64,000 nucleotides of DNA from Littorina saxatilis (GCF_037325665.1 NC_090245.1:108843004-108907003), one strand, 5' to 3'. Positions 1 through 24,359 are shown, counted from the first letter of the stretch. Program-made: numbers and translations. The notes: generated by a model from the letters alone, not told the origin.

Positions 1-1086
1 CTGGAGTAGCAATCCAGCATGGTCATACTCACAGCACTTCGGCGTGGCCCTGAATAGAACGAGTCATGTCACCAAAAGAAAGAACTTTCGACTGGCTCAC
101 AGGTAGAGAAGGCTCAGAAGGCCAGTTTGATCGTCAACAGATAAAACGAGGGGCGTCCAAAATCCATGCTCAGAAATAGAACAGAAAGCCCTTTTCCCTA
201 AAAAGTAAAATGTCAGTCCATTGCAGACAAAACGGTCTGTTCTGAACAAAACTGCAAGAGAAATTCAATCTGGTCACAATTAGGTCAGAAATCCAAGAAG
301 TTCACCGGAGGGCAACCCACATTGGCATGCAGAGAAAAATACGTATGTGGAACACGAGAAGATATCCACGTGTTGAGGTGTGAGGTACCTTCCTGGTCGG
401 CCAAGCACTGGCTTGAAAAGTGGCAAGGCGGAGGCAGCTTGCAGGCACACGCCACACACACGGCAAAGCTTTTAAATCATGAAAGGCTGTAAAGCTCAAT
501 GAACGGTCCCGCATCATGGATCGGCCGACCCAGACGCTAACTGGGGACCGCTCTCTCTGCAGTCTCTGCCAACCTGGCGATCATATGGCTTGCCAGTGGA
601 GTAATGAGCTGCCGCACACATTCAACTTTTCTTTCCCTATTAGAGCGTAAACGCCCTGTTTTTTCGATAAATAGATAGTTACATTGGAAAGGCTGACAGA
701 CGGTCGCACTAAAAGAGAAGAGAGATGGATGCACGATAATTGGGACGCAAAATGTCGCAACACAAAAAGCGTGGCATTTCGAAAATGCTGCAGCATTTGT
801 GAGACAGCAGCAATATCATTTCGAGAAAGAAATTAAACATTCTTGAAAGAAAGAAACAACCTAAAAAGTTTATTTCTTTATTATTGCAGTTTCTGAATAC
901 AATCGTAGTGAACGCTATGCATGTGACCGCGACGTCTACCAGAGAGTAGGATGCTCCAACGACGACACCAGAGATCCTTGATCACAACCCCAAAGAGATC
1001 ACCCCGTGTCTTTCTGTCCCCGCCTGGAGTGAGTATTCTCGTTCAGGCCAGCTAGGACACAACCGCCTCTAACATCACCTGTGCAT
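1..1086. other. Unassigned sequence
   Basis: I see no convincing exon, repeat array or mobile-element terminus here. ORFs on both strands are short and low in coding character. From about 1030 the plus strand begins to resemble the last part of a LINE ORF, which becomes clear at 1087. Confidence 0.4.
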
Positions 1087-1483
1087 AAAACTGCGCATCG
1101 GCCAAACGGAGCAGTGCCCCTGCGGGACTGACAGCCAGGGCTGTGGTGCACGAAGCGAGAGTGGGTGCCACGCAACCGGGAGAGAACAAAACACGGGGTC
1201 CGATTCGTTGAAATCACAACGAACCTCAATTTCAACCAATCCGACAAAGCGGCTGCATGGCTCCCACCCGGTTGGTAACCTTCTCGTGCACCTCGGTCCT
1301 GACATCAACCGTCTGCTGCAGTCATGCCCGATCTACCAGGCGTTCAGAAAGAGGAGCAGGCCAAACCCCATCCCAGTGTCCCGAACACTCCACGGCAGTC
1401 TAGAGGACCTGCAGCGCACTACCAGCATCATCACGGAGACGGGAGTGTCCTTCAGACGAACGACCAGAAAGAAGGCATTGTGA
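1087..1483 (+). mobile_element. LINE ORF2 C-terminal remnant
   Basis: Plus-strand translation gives a cysteine-rich stretch (LRIGQTEQCPCG), then after an interruption LLQSCPIYQAFRKRS and LHGSLEDLQRTTSIITETGVSF. This order of motifs (CPCG, LLQSCP, LYGSL-DL) is typical of the extreme C-terminus of non-LTR retrotransposon ORF2 in molluscs. The two parts are separated by about 150 bp with GGTGCACGA inverted ends, which looks like a small later insertion. No reverse transcriptase domain is present, so this is a 5'-truncated, dead copy. Family assignment is from memory of motif patterns. Confidence 0.55.
1145..1292. mobile_element. Small inverted-repeat insert in LINE remnant
   Basis: A 148-bp segment begins GGTGCACGA and ends TCGTGCACC, and it also carries an inner inverted pair (CAACCGGG / CCCGGTTG). 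It separates two blocks of LINE-like protein sequence, which suggests a MITE-like insertion. No clear target-site duplication was found. Confidence 0.35.
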
Positions 1484-1826
1484 GAATGCTTCTGTTCTCT
1501 GATATTGTGTTAGATGATTAACAGCTATTGTGTTTTCAGCGTCCGATATTTAGACTTGTTCGAGGCTAAATATCGGACCCTATTTGTTTTATGTTTTTTG
1601 TGAGGCGCTTAGAACTATTCTAGGATTTGTGCCATATGAGTATCCTCCTTATTATCCCATGTTAAAGTTACACAGTTTGTGTGTGAGATTTCCAGAGAGT
1701 TGGTCTGCTCCGTTCTTTTACCAGTCGTGCATCCGTTTGGCTTTCTGTGAAAACTACTAGTTAGTCAGGCCGTTAATTTGCTGTCTGTCTGTCTGTCTGT
1801 CTCTGTGTGTCCGTCCGATTACGCCC

Positions 1827-2660
1827 ATGTGTGGCTGTGTGTGTGTGATAGTGTATGTCATAGTGTGTGTGATAGTGTATGTCATAGTGTGTGTGATAGT
1901 GTATGTCATAGTGTGTGTGATAGTGTATGTCATAGTGTGTGTCATAGTGTATGTCATAGTGTGTGTCATAGTGTATGTCATAGTGTGTGTCATAGTGTGT
2001 GTCATAGTGTATGTCATAGTGTGTGTCATAGTGTATGTCATAGTGTGTGTCATAGTGTATGTCATAGTGTGTGTGATAGTGTATGTCAGTGTTCATAGTG
2101 TGTGTCATAGTGTATGTCATAGTGTGTGTCATAGTGTGTGTGATAGTGTATGTCATAGTGTGTGTCATAGTGTATGTCATAGTGTGTGTCATAGTGTATG
2201 TCATAGTGTGTGTCATAGTGTATGTCATAGTGTGTGTGATAGTGTATGTCATAGTGTGTGTCATAGTGTATGTCATAGTGTGTGTCATAGTGTATGTCAT
2301 AGTGTGTGTCATAATGTCTGTCATAGTGTGTGTCATAGTGTATGTCATAGTGTGTGTCATAGTGTATGTCATAGTGTATGTCATAGTGTGTGTCATAGTG
2401 TATGTCATAGTGTGTGTGTTTGTGTGTGTGATAGTGTGTGTGATAGTGTATGTCATAGTGTGTGTGATAGTGTATGTCATAGTGTGTGTGATAGTGTATG
2501 TCATAGTGTGTGTGATAGTGTATGTCATAGTGTGTGTGATAGTGTGTGTCATAGTGTGTGTGATAGTGTATGTCATAGTGTGTGTGATAGTGTATGTCAT
2601 AGTGTGTGTGATAGTGTATGTCATAGTGTGTGTGATAGTGTATGTCATAGTGTGTGTGTG
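1827..2660. repeat. 12/24-bp minisatellite (GTGTGTGATAGT/GTATGTCATAGT)
   Basis: Alternating 12-bp units form a 24-bp higher-order repeat of about 34 copies. Because 12 is divisible by three, all frames stay open and give artificial ORFs (VCVIVYVI or MTYTITHT repeats). It is preceded by a short (CTGT)n run at about 1782-1802. Confidence 0.95.
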
Positions 2661-2667
2661 ATAGTGT

Positions 2668-2726
<59 letters not shown>

Positions 2727-2815
2727 TGTTTGTGCGCGCGCGTACGTGCGTGCGTGCGTGTTTTTTGTTTTGATTGTATGTTTGTTTGGTGTGCGTGCGT
2801 GCGTGCGTACGTGCT
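2661..2815. repeat. (GT)n / (GCGT)n microsatellite
   Basis: Nearly pure GT dinucleotides to about 2725, then interrupted GCGT and GCGTAC motifs. It continues directly from the preceding minisatellite. Confidence 0.9.
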
Positions 2816-2832
2816 TGAACTCAGTGCTACAG

Positions 2833-3672
2833 GTTCGACTTCAGCAAGTTAATGACAGGCTTTACCGGGACAGTATTGTACAGCGTGTGGCGGTACATGT
2901 CGACTTCAGCAAGTTAATGACGGGCTTTATCGGGACAGTATTGTACATCGTGTGGCGGTACATGTCGTCTTCAGCAAGTTAATGACAGGCTTTACCGGGA
3001 CAGTATTGTACATCGTGTGGCGGTACATGTCGTCTTCAGCAAGTTAATGACAGGCTTTACCGGGACAGTATTGTACATCGTGTGGCGGTACATGTCGTCT
3101 TCAGCAAGTTAATGACGGGCCGCTTTACCGGGACAGTATTGTACAGCGTGTGGCGGTACATGTCGACTTCAGCAAGTTAATGACGGGCTTTACCGGGACA
3201 GTATTGTACATCGTGTGGCGGTACATGTCGACTTCAGCAAGTTAATGACGGGCTTTACCGGGACAGTATTGTACAGCGTGTGGCGGTACATGTCGACTTC
3301 AGCAAGTTAATGACGGGCCGCTTTACCGGGACAGTATTGTACAGCGTGTGGCGGTACATGTCGACTTCAGCAAGTTAATGACGGGCTTTACCGGGACAGT
3401 ATTGTACAGCGTGTAGCGGTACATGTCGACTTCAGCAAGTTAATGACGGGCTTTACCGGGACAGTATTGTACAGCGTGTGGCAGTACATGTCGACTTCAG
3501 CAAGTTAATGACGGGCTTTACCGGGACAGTATTGTACAGCGTGTGGCAGTACATGTCGTCTTCAGCAAGTTAATGACAGGCTTTACCGGGACAGTACTGT
3601 ACATCGTGTGGCGGTACATGTCGTCTTCAGCAAGTTAATGACAGGCTTTACCGGGACAGTATTGTACATGTC
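2833..3672. repeat. 65-bp minisatellite, about 13 copies
   Basis: The unit starts CGACTTCAGCAAGTTAATGA and ends GTGTGGCGGTACATGT. Some copies have a 3-bp insertion (GGGCCGCTTT instead of GGGCTTT), and copies differ at a few positions (CGACTTC/CGTCTTC, ACAGCG/ACATCG), showing homogenisation in sub-blocks. Confidence 0.95.
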
Positions 3673-3918
3673 GTCTCAGCCAGGTTGGGAAGCACGGCGA
3701 GTTTGCAGTGTAAGGGGAGTAAGTTGTCAATTCTTTGTCGGGGCACTTGTGCTCGGAGGCAGTTGCTTCCCCTGGTCTCACTTCGTGCTTGGCAGAAAAA
3801 GCAGCAGCCACCTGTTCCGGCATGCAACTCAGTGTTTGGGAGCCCGAGGCTGTGTTTTAGGGCTGCCACCAGAACCAAATTAAACAGCTTCCACTTTGTT
3901 GACAAAAAGATGCCCTCA

Positions 3919-3986
<68 letters not shown>

Positions 3987-4002
3987 GTCACACACACACA
4001 CA
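3919..4002. repeat. (CA)n microsatellite
   Basis: About 80 bp of CA dinucleotides with one CGT interruption. It lies about 250 bp beyond the lipase stop codon, in the expected 3' flank of that gene. Confidence 0.95.
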
Positions 4003-4251
4003 CCACAGTAACAACAACAACAATTTCAACAGATCCCAATGGTTTCTTTTCGCATATAATTTTGACAAGCCAAAACGACCGCACTGGGTAGATTTATACA
4101 GCCTCGCATCTGACCTCAGGTAATGGGTGTCTGATAGCAAATGAGCACCATCAGTACGGGCATCTACAGGCAAGTCAAAACGAGTGCGAGCCAGCCGATT
4201 GAAGCAAGAACACGCCTGATCTTCAACCCAATACAACAGGAAAGGGTACTA

Positions 4252-16986
<12,735 letters not shown>

Positions 16987-17024
16987 CTGACAAGGATGCA
17001 GAACGTGACAAGGACGGACGGACC

Positions 17025-17025
<1 letters not shown>

Positions 17026-17080
<55 letters not shown>

Positions 17081-17127
17081 GGTATATAGACAGTCAAACA
17101 GACAGACAGACAGACAGACAGATAGAC
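17026..17127. repeat. (CAGA)n microsatellite
   Basis: CAGA tetranucleotides interrupted by GGTATATAGACAGTCAAA. It lies between the first visible lipase exon and its degenerate duplicate, and both copies run into CAGA repeats. Confidence 0.95.
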
Positions 17128-17146
17128 TGAAGCATGGTTACTTCAG

Positions 17147-17205
17147 GTGGTAGCACTGAAACTCTGGAAGCATCTCATCGTAACACGCTGGAAACCATGC
17201 AGATT
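17147..17205 (-). pseudogene. Relic of a second lipase first exon
   Basis: Minus-strand translation reads CYDEMLPEFQCYHL, against CYDEMVPAFQCYNL in the functional exon. A possible acceptor (TTTCCAG) precedes it, but the reading frame stops soon after and no good donor follows. It is a partial duplicate of the exon 5' part, either a local tandem copy or the remnant of a neighbouring lipase paralogue. Confidence 0.65.
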
Positions 17206-17262
17206 GAGAAACAGACAGACAGGAAAACAAATCACAATGATAAAGACTTACGTGCGAAACAA

Positions 17263-17355
17263 CACACACACACACACACACACACACACGCGCGCGCTCT
17301 CTCTCTCTCTACCTCCCCACTCTCTCTCTTTGACTCACTCACTCACTCACTCACG
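17263..17355. repeat. (CA)n-(CT)n-(CTCA)n compound microsatellite
   Basis: CA, CGCG, CT and CTCA runs in succession. Confidence 0.92.
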
Positions 17356-17621
17356 CTATCGAGGAGAGAAAACCCTTTTCTCTCACCAGCAGCAAATAGA
17401 TGGGGCCCAGCGGCCAACGCGAGCAAAAGTCGAGCGATCATGTCTGCAATACTAAGTCAGTGAAGATGTCTAATTGGTCCTGGGCCTCAAAGCTATCCGC
17501 TTCACGAGATTCTGCAAATAGGTGAAAGCTGAAAAACGATGCAGGCATCTTTATACTATTGTAACTGTCATTGCCCCTCTCCTTTCCACTTCACCCCACC
17601 CGCCTTCCCGCATTTAAAATT

Positions 17622-18308
17622 AAGTCGCATAAAGCGAAATAACTACATTTAGTCAATCTGTCGAACCCACAGAAAGAAATTGAACACGCTGCATTTTGTC
17701 GCAAGACAATTTAGCTTCGTCGATTCCCTGCGGCGTGATTAACGTACAGAAATTGACAAGCCAGTATAGCGCAAAAGCGATTGCACTTCACAGGAAAGCG
17801 CGCTTTTCGGTAATCTTTTTAACTGTATGAGCTTGTTTTTAATCAAGCATAAAATATCTATATGATTTTGGAATCCGGAAATGATAAAGAATAAGATGAA
17901 ATCGTTTTGGATCGATTACTAACATTTTAATTTTAATCAAAATGTTGAGATTTGTAATGACCAAACTCATTAACTAATTATTAATCTCTCAGGCTGAAAT
18001 GCAACCCCAAGATTGCATGTACAAAATGTGATTCTATTTTGATACCAACAAAAAAATGAGGGCGTGAGAATGCCGCCTCAACTTTAACTAAAAGCCGGAT
18101 ATGACGTCATCAAGATATTTATCGAACAATTAAAAAATCATGTCTGGGGATATCATACCCAGGAACTCTCATGTAAAGTTTCATGAAGATCGGTCAAGCA
18201 GTTTTCTCGCTTTACACACACACACGCACACATGCACGCACATACACCACCACCATCGTCTCGATTCCAAGTCTATGTTAAATCATTTCGTCAAAACTTG
18301 ACTAAATG
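17622..18308 (-). mobile_element. Interspersed repeat A, copy 1 (old, reverse orientation)
   Basis: Starts TTAAGTCGCATAAAGCGAAA and ends AAAACTTGACTAAATG, the reverse complement of the family at 32760, 49275 and 62493. It is clearly diverged but keeps GGATATGACGTCATC and the segment AGGAACTCTCATG. The element has no ORF; class is undetermined. Confidence 0.75.
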
Positions 18309-18309
18309 T

Positions 18310-18890
18310 AAAAAATGAGAAAAAGGGGAAAAAATTAGGTGAGTGTAGCTTGGTGGACAAATATTGATTCTCACTTCATCGAGTGCTTTCCATTCAACGT
18401 TAAGGAATTGCGTTGGCCTAACATGCATTCATTTCTTTCAGGTGTTACACGAAGTTAACCTTGCATGTTCTTAATATTCAGACAGTAGTTTGAACAGGAA
18501 ATGTACCCAGCGTTCGGGCAGAAGTGTTGTTAGGCCCCAGGGTGTTTCGTTTCGTAAAGAGAATGTCAATTATGGCGTGTTTATCTTGAACGTTGTCCGT
18601 GTCTGCTCAAATTTGTGGGCAAGAGTTCGGTCGGTCTTACGTATCAACGTTCAACTTTTTAATTTGAGATCATGTTGTGTGTATTTGGCCCTGAAGAAAA
18701 AAATTTGATCTTGTGTTGAAAGAAAAGAATGGCGTCCAAAAGACAAAAAGACCATGCAACAGATGCTGAGCTTTTATCATTTATTCATGAAGCCTGTTTA
18801 TCGAAAACAGTTCTTTGCGTCCAGACGGCAGTATGGTTAACAGTGATACGGATTTACCGTAAAGCACCTTGTAAGCGCCGAGTATAACCA
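18310..18890. other. Unassigned sequence
   Basis: No exon or repeat is recognised. A 72-codon plus ORF at 18490 has no recognisable motif. Confidence 0.4.
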
Positions 18891-18897
18891 GGAACAC

Positions 18898-19170
18898 GTT
18901 AAGTGGATGACAATGACGGAACTTCAAGCTCCCAGTATCTAGTAACCCCCCCCCCCCCCCCCCCCCAGTTTTGGATCACTGGATGGGGAATATGATAATA
19001 ACAAGGAACAAGTGGATGACAATGACGGAACTTCAAGCTCTCAGAATCTACGGTATCGAGTAACCCCTCCCACCCACCCACCCCCCCCCCTCTTTTGGAT
19101 CATATGAGGGGAAATGTTAGTATAACGAAGAACAAGTGGGTGACCATGACGGAACTCCAATCGCTCAGAA
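18898..19170. repeat. About 109-126-bp degenerate tandem repeat with poly-C runs
   Basis: Two and a half copies of GTGGATGACAATGACGGAAC..CTCAG..TAACCCC(C)n..TTTTGGATCA. One copy carries 21 consecutive C (18946-18966), another CACCCACCCACCCCCC. The last copy ends exactly where the TIR element at 19178 begins. Confidence 0.8.
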
Positions 19171-19496
19171 CCTAGTAGAGGGCCCCAAAGGGGGGGTATC
19201 ATCACGATCACGGGAAGGGACATTTTAGCTTTCACGATCACAGTTACCTTGATTTTTGTTTTCACGATCACGAACACCAGTGGCAAATCACGGTCACGGT
19301 AAAAGTTGCATGTACAGAAAGCACGTGTCAAAGTAAACACAACCACACAGTAATTCACTCCTCTGGATCTATTGTTTATTCAACACAAAGTGAGAACTGT
19401 TGCTTTTTTTTATTATTATTTTTTTAATTCTCTTTCATACACACATAGAAATACATATCATGATTTGTAATCAGTAACAAGAATGTCGTTTTCATT

Positions 19497-19497
<1 letters not shown>

Positions 19498-19576
<79 letters not shown>
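19498..19576. repeat. (CT)n microsatellite
   Basis: A 79-bp CT run, which produces artificial RERERE ORFs on the minus strand. Confidence 0.97.
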
Positions 19577-19577
<1 letters not shown>

Positions 19578-19589
19578 AGGTATAGGAGG

Positions 19590-19862
19590 GATGATTTTTT
19601 GGGACCCATATCTTTTTGTGGCATGTTTGAAATGTGATTGCAAATATTTAGGACAGTCGTCATTTAGAATTTTATACATGAACACAGCCTTGTTTAACGT
19701 CAACTGATCTTTCAAGGGGAGGAAATTTAGGAGCTTTAGCTTTTCATCCGTGGACCTATTCAAATCATGCAGAATAAGTTTTGCAGCTCGGCGATGCAGG
19801 GAATTGAGTCTTTTTAAATGAACATCACTGGAACTCCTTCCCCCAACAGATAAGAAATGCAA
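19590..19862 (-). mobile_element. LINE ORF2 C-terminal fragment
   Basis: LKRLNSLHRRAAKLILHD, LNFLPLKDQLTLNKAVFMYK and ILNDDCPKYLQ form the conserved tail after a non-LTR reverse transcriptase. It is cut off by the (CT)n tract and lacks the polymerase motifs. It lies inside the TIR element. Confidence 0.65.
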
Positions 19863-20089
19863 CTTCAGTGAAATTGTTTAAGAGACTGTCCCGTTCACAC
19901 ATCATTCGTGAATGAAATGTCTTGTTCGATTGTTATTTTGTTGAACATTTTGTACTAGTGTTAACGGATGTGTAGCTCATCTGAGCAACTTAATTCTCAA
20001 AATGAAAGGCTTAACTATGTCAATGTAATTTTGTAATTTTTGAGTTCTCCTTATATAATTCCGTAACTGCATATAGTATTGCAATTCAT

Positions 20090-20239
20090 ACAATGTATTT
20101 CTATATCTTATATGATTGAATTTTTATTTGTTATGTTCGTCTGTCTTTATGTGTTGTATAAAGGACAGGTTGGAAGAATAGGCTTTGCCTAAAACCTTTA
20201 TCCTTTTGTAATAAAGTTCTGAGTCTGAGTCTGAGTCTG

Positions 20240-20240
<1 letters not shown>
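20090..20240 (+). mobile_element. LINE 3' end with (GAGTCT)n tail
   Basis: TATAAAGGACAGGTTGGAAG..CCTTTTGTAATAAAGTTC followed by repeated GAGTCT, then (CT)n at 20241-20296. An AATAAA next to a short tandem tail is typical of LINE 3' ends. The body upstream is not assignable. Confidence 0.5.

Positions 20241-20296
<56 letters not shown>
20241..20296. repeat. (CT)n microsatellite
   Basis: A pure CT run continuing the GAGTCT tail. Confidence 0.95.
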
Positions 20297-20298
<2 letters not shown>

Positions 20299-21331
20299 AC
20301 ACACATGAATATATACTTGCACAATTTCACATTTCCAGAGCTAAATCTTGATAACCCATTTTCTCAAAAACTATTGGGTGGATTGAAATTAAAGTACATG
20401 TATGTGTGATTGGTTCTTTATTTTCAACTTTGCCATACAATTTGAGGTACACCATCGCCTGGTTTTATGGCCTTGAAAAACAAACAGGAATGCTACAGGC
20501 CAAAAATGGTTTTACCTGAAAGAAGCGCGCAGTGCCAGTGGCGAAGCCACAAGCCTGAGCCTGCGAAGCAGGCGAGCCAACTAGGGGGGTCCGGGGGCCC
20601 CTAACCCCCTGAATTTTTTTTCAAAAAACGGTTACAATCTGTGCAATCTGGTGCATTCTGGGCATCATTTTCAGGGCTGTAATAGTGTTGTGATCTTGTT
20701 AAAAATCCCATTTTAGCCTCCCCCCACCACCATTCAACACACCTCCAAACTGGTGAAAACAACACTACTGTGCGCTGGCTTCATTGAGACCGGCGCCCGG
20801 TCGCGTTGCACGATATTCACACGGATCGTTTTTGCGGAAAATTTTCAACTTCACCGGAATAAATTTGACTTTACCGGATTTTGAAAACGGCTTTATCGGA
20901 TTTCCGGCAATTACCGGAAAAGTAGCATGCCTGACAAAATCCCCAACGAAATATTGACTTTGATCGTCTTTGACATGAGGATCAAGTGACCCAAACTGGC
21001 ACGTCTCCCCGCCATTGTTTCTGAATTTAACCCATTGTTGATATTAAAGTTTACAGGCGCTAAAATAAATCCAAGCTTAATGCAAAGAAGCGACAATTAG
21101 AATCTATGCCAAGCGTGTCCACGTTGCTGGGATGAAAAACACATTTCTAGTTTCGGTTTTGCTACACGCAGACTCGATCTCGAGCCAGTCGAGGTCACAC
21201 TGAGCGAGTGACAGCCGGACGTGGCAATGTCGACAATGTCAATGATCTCACTCAAACTCAAAGATCTTGAACAAATTTCAAGATCTTTGCCTACATTCAG
21301 AACAGTCATAGAGCAACATAGATCAACATAC

Positions 21332-21468
21332 CTTGATATTTCGTCTTCGGAAAGACCGACCCGTAGCCTGACCTTTCCACCAAGGAAGGCATTCTCGCCG
21401 CCTGCTTTGGTCTGGCTTGAATCCACAAAATATAACAGAAGTTCGATGACAGTACCGCTGCACGCCAT
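21332..21468 (-). CDS. Candidate first coding exon, unknown protein
   Basis: The minus-strand ATG (GCCATTTTTGATC side) begins MACSGTVIELLLYFVDSS, then GGKVRLRVGLSEDEIS, ending at AAG|GTATGT, a good donor. Length is 137 bp. ATGGCGTGC is a plausible initiation context. It lies within the TIR element at 19178-21926, so it may be the first exon of the element's own gene or a captured host exon. I recognise no family and found no second exon. Confidence 0.3.
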
Positions 21469-21939
21469 TTTTGATCTTCGAATTCGAATTTGACTGAATG
21501 CACTCAAAACCTTTGCACGAAGCCCTTCCATTGGATGAAGTTTGGCAGACTTTTGCAATTTGCCTTCTGATTGGATTTTTTTGGTGTGTGATTGGTTCTC
21601 TTAAAGGGAAGCAATCGCTGTCAAAATCATATCTCTGAATGTGTTGTTGCTTCCCTTCAATCGGGATTGGCTCCTTGATGAATAGAGGATCATAGAGTGA
21701 TACAGCTGTGAAAAATGTACGTTGAAAATAAAATGCTTTGCAATAATGCCCATCACGATCACGAAAACAAATGACGATCACGATCACGAGACTTGATTTT
21801 TTTGTCATCACGGATCACGGACAAAGTCCCATCACGATCACAGAAATGGAAATTTCGGCAATCGCGGTCACAGAAAGGTCAAAAAACGCCAATCACGATC
21901 ACGATTTTAAACCCTTTGGGGCCCTCCTAGTACTCCCCC

Positions 21940-22440
21940 TCATGAGCGTTTGTTCGAGCAAGACATCATTTTTGAGATCGTCCAGCACTTTCGGAAATTC
22001 CCGTTTCTTTCGCCCTTCCCTGACTTGTTAAGATATTTCAAACCAAGACGTACGCGTTGACGTACACGTTCACTTTCAATTGAAAACGTCTTTGAAAACA
22101 ACAAAAACGGATAATAAAAAAATCTGACTAGTGTACACACCCTTGCTTCGTGAAAACACCCATGCTTCGTGAATAAAGGTCTCACTAGCTGCTAAGGGAT
22201 TCTAAATTGCTTACTGCACATTTCTCCGACGTCAAGAGTTAGGTTGAGACGCGCATCCTCATTTGAAACCCTTAATTGACCGATGTGTTGCCTGGCTGGC
22301 TGTGTGAAGGGGTGTAAAGATCATTTCTCCCGTTTTACCACAGCTAGGAACCCAGGCTAAGTTTTTGCACACACTGTATGCACCCAAATTCCAAGCTACT
22401 GAACAAATGTCAGCTCTATTGAACCCAGAGTACCAGAGAT
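21940..22440. other. Unassigned sequence
   Basis: No gene or repeat recognised; several in-frame ORFs on the minus strand lack motifs. Confidence 0.4.
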
Positions 22441-22463
22441 ACAATTCTAATCCGAAGACACAC

Positions 22464-22465
22464 AA

Positions 22466-22526
<61 letters not shown>

Positions 22527-22528
22527 TG
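22464..22528. repeat. (CAGA)n / (CAAACAGA)n microsatellite
   Basis: CAGA tetramers with CAAA interruptions. Confidence 0.93.
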
Positions 22529-22529
22529 A

Positions 22530-23255
22530 ACATAAAAAGGCGGCGTAATAAGCAGGTCGTAGATCGTGTTTTTGATCTAAAAGTTTCCGCACCGCTCAAC
22601 TGAGCCCAACTCGTCGATTCGGCGTCCTAAAGTCCGTCACAGCTGGCGTTAGAGATTGGCGAGCATGCGAAAGATACTATTGTAGGCTTTCCTTGAGACG
22701 TGTGTGAAGATTTGTTATTTTACGGTGCCTAATGCTACATTCAGTCACTAGATCATTTTACCTCACGTAATTGTGGCCACCAGCTGGTCATGTCTGTCCG
22801 GTCGTGTGAATGTGGCAGTGTGACAGAGTTTGACGTCTGAAATGCATTCATTTAAGCGTGGCATATTTGCTATTGTTCTAAACAAGAGCACACACCCACA
22901 CATATGTGCCACACACACACATACACACACACACACACATTTTACGCGTACTGAACTGATTTCCCCAGCTTCTACAGGTTGCGAAAAGAATTCAGAACGG
23001 TGACTGCAGAATGTATAAAAGACGTTTTGTATTGTTGCGTGCCAAAAGGACCTTATCACGTTTACCTGAAGGGAGAATGTCAAAACAAGGGTTGAGTTCA
23101 TTATAGTTGATTTAACTGTGGACATTAGTTCGTCGTCGTTGTTGTCGTCCAAGCAAGGTATGTTGCAAACAACTCATCAGTCGCGCATTAATCTGCGTCC
23201 CTTCTGCTTTCTTTTACCGACGTCCACTGTTCCGAAGTGACTGAAGATGGAAAAA
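22530..23255. other. Unassigned sequence with a short (CA)n tract
   Basis: No convincing gene. A (CA)n tract lies at about 22890-22942. A minus-strand ORF (23152-22763) contains MNSTLVLTFSLQ followed by CAG|GTAAAC, considered and rejected as the lipase signal-peptide exon because its phase does not match. Confidence 0.4.
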
Positions 23256-23264
23256 CTATGTTCG

Positions 23265-24357
23265 GAGTAGTTTTGGTTTGGCACGGGGCGGGTGGCTTAA
23301 AGACCTCGTGAATCAAATCGCCGTAGTTTTGGTTTGGCACGGGGCGGGTGGCTTAAAGACCTTGTGAATCAAATCGCCGTAGTTTTGGTTTGGCACGGGG
23401 CGGGTGGCTTAAAGACCTCGTGAATCAAATCGTTTGGCACGGGGCGGGTGGCTTAAAGACCTCGTGAATCAAATCGTTTGGCACGGGGCGGGTGGCTTAA
23501 AGTCCTCGTGAATCAAATCGTTTGGCACGGGGCGGGTGGCTTAAAGACCTCGTGAATCAAATCGTTTGGCACGGGGCGGGTGGCTTAAAGACCTCGTGAA
23601 TCAAATCGTTTGGCACGGGGCGGGTGGCTTAAAGACCTCGTGAATCAAATCGTTTGGCACGGGGCGGGTGGCTTAAAGACCTCGTGAATCAAATCGTTTG
23701 GCACGGGGCGGGTGGCTTAAAGTCCTCGTGAATCAAATCGTTTGGCACGGGGCGGGTGGCTTAAAGACCTCGTGAATCAAATCGTTTGGCACGGGGCGGG
23801 TGGCTTAAAGTCCTCGTGAATCAAATCGTTTGGCACGGGGCGGGTGGCTTAAAGACCTCGTGAATCAAATCGTTTGGCACGGGGCGGGTGGCTTAAAGAC
23901 CTCGTGAATCAAATCGTTTGGCACGGGGCGGGTGGCTTAAAGACCTCGTGAATCAAATCGTTTGGCACGGGGCGGGTGGCTTAAAGACCTCGTGAATCAA
24001 ATCCTTTGGCACGGGGCGGGTGGCTTAAAGTCCTCGTGAATCAAATCGTTTGGCACGGGGCGGGTGGCTTAAAGACCTAGTGAATCAAATCGTTTGGCAC
24101 GGGGCGGGTGGCTTAAAGACCTCGTGAATCAAATCGTTTGGCACGGGGCGGGTGGCTTAAAGACCTCGTGAATCAAATCGTTTGGCACGGGGCGGGTGGC
24201 TTAAAGACCTCGTGAATCAAATCGTTTGGCACGGGGCGGGTGGCTTAAAGACCTCGTGAATCAAATCGTTTGGCACGGGGCGGGTGGCTTAAAGACCTCG
24301 TGAATCAAATGGTTTGGCACGGGGCGGGTGGCTTAAAGACCTCGTGAATCAAATCGC
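23265..24357. repeat. 44-bp minisatellite, about 24 copies
   Basis: The unit starts GTTTGGCACGGGGCGGGTGG and continues CTTAAAGACCTCGTGAATCAAATC. The first copies are longer (GCCGTAGTTTTG insertion), and the last returns to AAATCGCC, suggesting that internal deletion created the 44-bp form that then spread. GGGGCGGG gives each unit an Sp1-like GC box. Confidence 0.95.
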
Positions 24358-24359
24358 CG

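Larger units (their letters stand above)
19178..21926. mobile_element. TIR DNA transposon, GAGGGCCCCAAAGGG ends, 6-bp duplication CTAGTA
   Basis: Perfect 15-bp inverted termini GAGGGCCCCAAAGGG (19178-19192; reverse complement at 21912-21926) are flanked by CTAGTA on both sides (19172-19177, 21927-21932). Both subterminal zones contain many TCACGATCACG motifs (about 19200-19290 and 21750-21905), a typical layout for transposase binding sites. The interior holds LINE fragments, (CT)n tracts and a GCGAGCCAACTAGGGGGGTC repeat motif near 20570. No transposase was recognised, so it is probably non-autonomous. Superfamily is unresolved; a 6-bp duplication is compatible with some hAT groups. Confidence 0.7.

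Noticed and set aside
1773-2852. ORFs of 190-340 codons ([24 protein letters not shown] repeats)
   Set aside because: They exist only because the 12-bp minisatellite unit is a multiple of three; no non-repetitive coding sequence is attached.
22763-23152. Signal-peptide exon for the lipase (MNSTLVLTFSLQ then CAG|GTAAAC)
   Set aside because: It ends in phase 0, but the first visible lipase exon needs one base from the previous exon; the hydrophobic stretch is also short.
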